Shown here piece after piece: positions 14,318-17,998 of a stretch of DNA of 17,998 bases (position 1 is its first letter; each line of letters begins with the position of its first letter). The stretch is from Hellea sp. GTDB taxonomy: Bacteria; Pseudomonadota; Alphaproteobacteria; Caulobacterales; Maricaulaceae. The stretch is taken from NCBI GenBank assembly GCA_020628635.1, contig JAHDEU010000011.1:1-17998 (forward strand), written 5' to 3'. A program made the position numbers and the translations under genes. The notes under the pieces are model-generated. The model ran no database searches and had not been told where the DNA came from. It was given only the letters and a program-made list of their open reading frames with translations.

Positions 14318-14332
14318 TCACGCAGTGCGTGA
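14318..14332. promoter_or_regulatory. 15-bp perfect dyad between lptG and surA
   Basis: TCACGCA and TGCGTGA face each other around a single central base, directly after the lptG stop codon and 132 bases before the surA start. The short centre suits a dimeric regulator's operator better than an RNA hairpin. A 3'-end structure for lptG is the alternative. Confidence 0.4.
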
Positions 14333-15427
14333 CTACCCGTCCTCGATCCGCGCCAAGTGAGCCACGCCCAGCGCGAGCACGACGAGAGGCACGGACCAGG
14401 CGGCGAGGAAAACCGGCACGATGGCGACCGAGCCGAACGCGCCGACCATGCTGTCCGCGAAGAACACGCCAAAGCCCAGCGCCGCGCCGGTGATGAGCAG
14501 GCGCAGCGTGCCGCCCTCCCGTGCCAGGCTCATCGACACGCCTGCCGCGATGAACGCCATGGCGATCAGCATGACGGGCAGGGATAGCAGCCGGTTGAAC
14601 TGCAGCCGCAATCCTTGCGCGGAAAAGCCCGCTTCCTCGGTCTCGGCAATGGTCCGCGGCAGGTTCCAGAAGGCCGTTCGCTCCGCGCCGGAAGCCTGCT
14701 TGGCAAGCGTTTCCACGTCGATGGTCGTGGGCAGGGAGATGGCGGCATGGCGCTCGGTCGGCTCGCCGGTCGCGTTCTCGACAACGTTTTCCAGCTGCCA
14801 ATAGCCTTGCGTGACGAGCTGCGCGGTCTCGGCATCGAAGCGGCGTTCGAACACGGTGCGGCCGTCGGGATCGACGCGCAGGATCAGGAACTCCGCATCG
14901 ACCAGCGTGCGCGAATTCAGGTCCAGCGAGGCGGCGTGGATGACGCGCTGCTCGCCCTCGCGGCCCTCCCGCAGCCATACCTCGTCGTCAAAGAGCCGCG
15001 GCCCCTCGCCCAGCCATTCGGCCGAGAGCGTTTCGAACACATCATAGGCACGGCTCGCCAGCGGGTTGAACAGCACGGCCCACACCAGCCCGAGCCCGCC
15101 CGCCAGCCAGATGGCGGGACGGATGATGGACCACGCGCTCTGGCCGGATGCGCGCATCACGATCAGTTCCGAGCGGCGGTTCATGCCGTTGATCGCGCCC
15201 ATCACGCCGAACAGCACGACAAAGGGAATGGTCTGCTCGATCAGGGACGGCGTTTCCAGCGCGGTCAGGATCAACAGCTTGCCGGAGCCGATATCGACGG
15301 CCGAGCCGAGGTCGCGGTTGGCCTCCACGAAATCGACCAGCATGATGATGCCCGTCACCACGACGAAGGCCACCAGCAGGGACAGCGCCGTGCGGCGCAG
15401 GATATATCGGAAGAGCTGGCGCGGCAT
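14333..15427 (-). CDS. lptG: LPS export ABC transporter permease LptG
   Basis: LptG is one of the two inner-membrane permease subunits of the LptB2FG complex, which extracts lipopolysaccharide from the inner membrane and feeds it to the LptC/LptA bridge. It has 364 residues. Membrane helices lie at about 12-33, 60-82 and 101-122. A periplasmic beta-jellyroll-like domain (about 130-265) follows, then three C-terminal helices from about 270. The cytoplasmic MNRRSELIVMRASGQSAWSI loop (82-101) is the coupling segment that meets the LptB ATPase. ATG 15427 overlaps the lptF stop by one base (TGATG), a typical coupled arrangement. lptD does not follow it. Confidence 0.94.
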   Translation of the reverse strand: MPRQLFRYILRRTALSLLVAFVVVTGIIMLVDFVEANRDLGSAVDIGSGKLLILTALETPSLIEQTIPFVVLFGVMGAINGMNRRSELIVMRASGQSAWSIIRPAIWLAGGLGLVWAVLFNPLASRAYDVFETLSAEWLGEGPRLFDDEVWLREGREGEQRVIHAASLDLNSRTLVDAEFLILRVDPDGRTVFERRFDAETAQLVTQGYWQLENVVENATGEPTERHAAISLPTTIDVETLAKQASGAERTAFWNLPRTIAETEEAGFSAQGLRLQFNRLLSLPVMLIAMAFIAAGVSMSLAREGGTLRLLITGAALGFGVFFADSMVGAFGSVAIVPVFLAAWSVPLVVLALGVAHLARIEDG

Positions 15428-16578
15428 CAGCGTGCCGCCATGGCGGCGAGCCCGGCCTCATAGGCGGCGGCCGCGCGCTTGCGTCCGCGCCGCGCGACCT
15501 TGCGGCGGCGCATCAGGTAGAGCGTGCCCAGCACGATCACTCCGCCCGGCACGGCGTATTGCAGTGCGTTGAGCGCGACATTGCCTTCCGCCGCCGAGGT
15601 CATGCCGAAGCCGGCGAGCCGCAGCAGGAATCCCGTCACGGCGCAGACGATGATGGTGCGGCCATAGCCCAGCCGCTTGTGCTCGCCCCGGATCATGAAA
15701 CACAGCGCGAGGATCACCAGCGCGACATTGTAGAGCGGCGCGGCGATACGCGAATGGCCCTCGGCCGCGAACTCGGCGCGCTGCGAGCCATAGACGAAGC
15801 TGGCCGGATCGGGTCGCAGCAGCTCGTGCAGATAGAGGTCAGACGCCTTGAGCCGCAGCCGCGTGTCGGCGCTCAGCACGTCGGACAGGTCCAGCCGGTA
15901 GTCCTGGAATTCGACCACATCCAGAGTGCCGTCTTCCAGTCTCTCCTGCACCGCGCCGTCGCGCAGCAGCAGCGCCGCGCCGATGGGCGTGCGCTGCACG
16001 ACGCCGGTCTTGGCGGTGTGGGTCTGCACGCCGTCGGGATCGCGGCCGTCGCGGATGATGACGTCCTCCAGCTCTCCGCCTTGCGTGATCTCCCGGGCAT
16101 AGAGCGTGAGCCCGCGCGCCGGGCTGACGAATTCGCCGGCCGTCACCAGCTGCGAGGCGAGATCCGTGCGGACCTTGAGGATTTCGGTCCGCATCTGGCG
16201 GAAGGAGGCGGGCTGCACGACCAGCGTGATCAGCAGGTGTATCATCATGGCGAACACGCCCAGCCGGACCAGCGGCGAGCCGATCTGCCACGGCGAGGCT
16301 CCTGCGGCCTTGGCCACGATCAGCTCGCTATCGCCGCTCATCCGGTTCAGCGCATAGAGCGCGGCCATGAACACGGCGAGCGGCAGGATGATGCCGATGA
16401 GCTGGGGCAGGGCGAGGCCGGTGATCTTCAGGAAGGTCAGTGCGCTCTGGCGGTTCTCCACGATCAGGTCGAGCGTTTGCAGGCTCTGGGTGAGCAGGGC
16501 GAGCAGGGCGAGCGCGGAAAGCGCCAGCACGGTCGGCCAGAAGGCCTGACCGAACAGATATCGCTGCAGCAACGGCAT
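15427..16578 (-). CDS. lptF: LPS export ABC transporter permease LptF
   Basis: LptF is the partner permease of LptG in LPS transport. The 383-residue protein starts with the typical LLQRYLFGQAFWPTVLAL segment. Helices lie at about 11-32, 50-75 and 100-122. A periplasmic domain spans about 125-270. Three helices follow at the C-terminal end, then a very basic tail rich in Arg, Lys and Ala. The coupling loop MSGDSELIVAKAAGASPWQI (79-98) mirrors that of LptG. It is first in the minus-strand run lptF-lptG-surA-pdxA-rsmA and divergent from pepA, so its promoter must lie in 16579-16760. I see no convincing ribosome binding site. Confidence 0.93.
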   Translation of the reverse strand: MPLLQRYLFGQAFWPTVLALSALALLALLTQSLQTLDLIVENRQSALTFLKITGLALPQLIGIILPLAVFMAALYALNRMSGDSELIVAKAAGASPWQIGSPLVRLGVFAMMIHLLITLVVQPASFRQMRTEILKVRTDLASQLVTAGEFVSPARGLTLYAREITQGGELEDVIIRDGRDPDGVQTHTAKTGVVQRTPIGAALLLRDGAVQERLEDGTLDVVEFQDYRLDLSDVLSADTRLRLKASDLYLHELLRPDPASFVYGSQRAEFAAEGHSRIAAPLYNVALVILALCFMIRGEHKRLGYGRTIIVCAVTGFLLRLAGFGMTSAAEGNVALNALQYAVPGGVIVLGTLYLMRRRKVARRGRKRAAAAYEAGLAAMAAR

Positions 16579-16719
16579 GGGGCGGTGTCGTATCCTCTAG
16601 CGCGGTCCTTCGCCAATTCGGCATGACCCGTCGCAATGCGCGACGCCACGACGCTGTTAAAACGCGGCAATGGGGTTTACCAGCCGGAACCGCGTGAATA
16701 TCCGGCCATTGAATAGTAG

Positions 16720-16744
16720 CGCACCTCAAACAACGCACCTCAAA
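16720..16744. repeat. Two direct 11-base repeats before pepA
   Basis: CGCACCTCAAA occurs at 16720-16730 and again at 16734-16744, a 14-base period, ending 16 bases before the pepA ATG. It could be a tandem binding site or a small duplication in the pepA leader. Confidence 0.5.
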
Positions 16745-16760
16745 TACCTAAGGCGAGATT

Positions 16761-17998
16761 ATGACCGACACCCTGCCCTTTGCCGTGACCGAAACCATCG
16801 ACGTGGAGTTCGTGCGCGATTGTGCGGCGAGCCAGGGTGCCGCGCTGATCATCGCGCGCAAGGGCGATTTCGGCCCCCACTACGGCCATGCCGGGCTGGA
16901 CGCTGTGGCAAAGGCCACGGACTTTTCCGACAAGACGGGTCAGCACTTCTCGACCTACGCCGCAGACGGCGACAGCGCCGTGCGGGTCTTCGTGCAGGCG
17001 CGGGGCAAGGAGGACGTGTTCGACTACGAAATGGCGGTGGCCAAGACGGCCAAGGCGCTGCGCGGCTCCGGCACGGCCTCGCTGACCGTGCATCTCGCGG
17101 GATCGGACAGCTCGCCCGACGATGCGGCGCGCGCGGCCGTGGGCGCGCGGCTGGCGACCTATTCCTTCAACCGCCACAAATCCAAGGCGACCGCGCCCAA
17201 GAAGCCCGCGCTGAAGACCGTACGCATCGCCTGCGACGATCCCGACGCGGCGCGCGAGGCCTATGACAATTACTACGGGCCCGTCACCGACGGCATCGTG
17301 TTCGCACGCGATCTGGTGAATGAGCCGCCGAACGTGATCTATCCCGAGGCCTATGCCGAGCGCCTGCGCGGTCTGACGGAGCTCGGCGTCGAGGTGGAGG
17401 TCCTCGGCGAGGCGGAGATGAGCGAGCTCGGCATGCATTCGCTGCTGGGCGTCGGCAAGGGCTCGACCCGCGACAGCCAGCTGGTCGTGATGCGCTGGAA
17501 TGGCGGCAAGTCCGGCGATGCGCCCGCCATGATCGTCGGCAAGGGCGTGACGTTCGACAGCGGCGGCATCAGCCTCAAGCCCGGCGCGAATATGTGGGAC
17601 ATGAAAGGCGATATGGGCGGCTCGGCCGCCGTGTCCGGCACGATGGCCGCGCTCGCCCTGCGCAAGGCGAAGGCCAACGTCATCGGCATTGTCGGCCTGG
17701 TCGAGAACATGCCCGACGGCCGCGCGCAGAATCCCGGCGACATCGTCACCTCCATGTCCGGCCAGACGATCGAGGTGCAGAACACGGACGCGGAAGGCCG
17801 CCTCGTGCTGGCCGATGCGCTCCATTACGGCATCACGCGGTTCAAGCCCGCCGCCTGTGTCGATCTCGCCACGCTGACGGGCGCGATCATCATCAGCCTC
17901 GGCCACGACCATGCCGGCCTGTTCTCGCCCGACGACGCGCTGGCCGAACAGCTGACGCTGGCCGGCATCGCCTCGACCGACAAGGTCTGGCGCCTGCC
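16761..17998 (+). CDS. pepA: Leucyl aminopeptidase PepA (M17 family), 3' end beyond window
   Basis: PepA is a cytosolic two-metal aminopeptidase that releases N-terminal residues, especially leucine, from peptides. Some PepA proteins also bind DNA. The first 412 codons are present and open to the window edge, and the family is about 480-500 residues long. The N-terminal regulatory domain covers about 1-165. The catalytic domain begins with VFARDLVNEPPNVIYP (180-195). Metal and active-site residues are visible: Lys261 and Asp266 in GKGVTFDSGG, Lys282 and Asp284 in MKGDMGGSAA, and Asp343, Glu345 and Arg347 in the NTDAEGRL signature. ATG 16761 follows a weak AAGGCGAG. It diverges from lptF, the usual alphaproteobacterial layout. 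Confidence 0.96.
   Translation, partial: MTDTLPFAVTETIDVEFVRDCAASQGAALIIARKGDFGPHYGHAGLDAVAKATDFSDKTGQHFSTYAADGDSAVRVFVQARGKEDVFDYEMAVAKTAKALRGSGTASLTVHLAGSDSSPDDAARAAVGARLATYSFNRHKSKATAPKKPALKTVRIACDDPDAAREAYDNYYGPVTDGIVFARDLVNEPPNVIYPEAYAERLRGLTELGVEVEVLGEAEMSELGMHSLLGVGKGSTRDSQLVVMRWNGGKSGDAPAMIVGKGVTFDSGGISLKPGANMWDMKGDMGGSAAVSGTMAALALRKAKANVIGIVGLVENMPDGRAQNPGDIVTSMSGQTIEVQNTDAEGRLVLADALHYGITRFKPAACVDLATLTGAIIISLGHDHAGLFSPDDALAEQLTLAGIASTDKVWRL

Noticed and set aside
11863..16626. Several 280-360-codon plus-strand frames opposite rsmA, pdxA, surA, lptG and lptF
   Set aside because: All lie opposite recognised minus-strand genes and have no homology that I can see.
16626..16706. Small stems in the pepA/lptF gap (GTCGC/GCGAC near 16629 and GCCGG/CCGGC at 16683-16706)
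   Set aside because: Five-bp stems are expected by chance at this base composition. No promoter could be fixed there with confidence.
16740..17912. 390-codon minus-strand frame opposite pepA
   Set aside because: The plus strand encodes PepA with its metal-binding motifs. The antisense frame exists because of high third-position GC.

Overview
The window reads as about 18 kb of chromosome from a GC-rich alphaproteobacterium. The two housekeeping clusters (fabD-fabG-acpP-fabF-mltG-gmk and pepA | lptF-lptG-surA-pdxA-rsmA) sit close together in the arrangement usual for that class. A TTAA-N7-TTAA motif of the CtrA type and abundant fold-back intergenic repeats fit the Caulobacterales/Maricaulales/Hyphomonadaceae side of the class. 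That placement is inference from layout and composition, not from a marker gene search.

Layout. Positions 1-26 hold the intrinsic terminator of a plus-strand gene lying outside the window. It is followed by a fold-back repeat of about 308 bp (31-338) and a stem-loop (431-476). A minus-strand gene for a long coiled-coil protein (493-2142) diverges from fabD across a control region carrying CtrA-like TTAA boxes. The plus strand then carries fatty-acid synthesis genes: fabD (malonyl transfer), fabG (ketoacyl reduction), acpP (acyl carrier) and fabF (condensation). These run straight into mltG (peptidoglycan chain release) and gmk (GMP kinase), with ATGA/GTGA-type overlaps. A gene-free stretch of 1375 bp (7534-8908) follows, packed with hairpins and inverted repeats. 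It contains an interval (about 8042-8491) that may be a structured RNA.

Next come two genes that interrupt the usual gmk/rsmA neighbourhood: an unrecognised lipoprotein on the minus strand (8909-10261), and a divergently placed six-helix membrane protein of the DUF2238/YjdF type (10411-11082). The latter's last 4 bases overlap convergent rsmA. The minus-strand run lptF-lptG-surA-pdxA-rsmA (16578 down to 11079) is tightly packed. It joins the inner-membrane permease of the LPS export machine, a periplasmic chaperone for outer-membrane proteins, a vitamin B6 enzyme and the 16S rRNA dimethyltransferase. pepA (leucyl aminopeptidase) diverges from lptF and runs off the right edge.

The most notable points are: two expected genes missing from their usual places (lptD between lptG and surA; yicC between mltG and gmk); the CtrA-like boxes between the coiled-coil gene and fabD; the coiled-coil protein itself, whose rod of about 320 residues and low-complexity ends recall intermediate-filament-like proteins; the family of fold-back repeats at convergent gene ends; and the structure-dense, apparently non-coding interval near 8.0-8.5 kb. 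I found no convincing wholly new multi-gene system.
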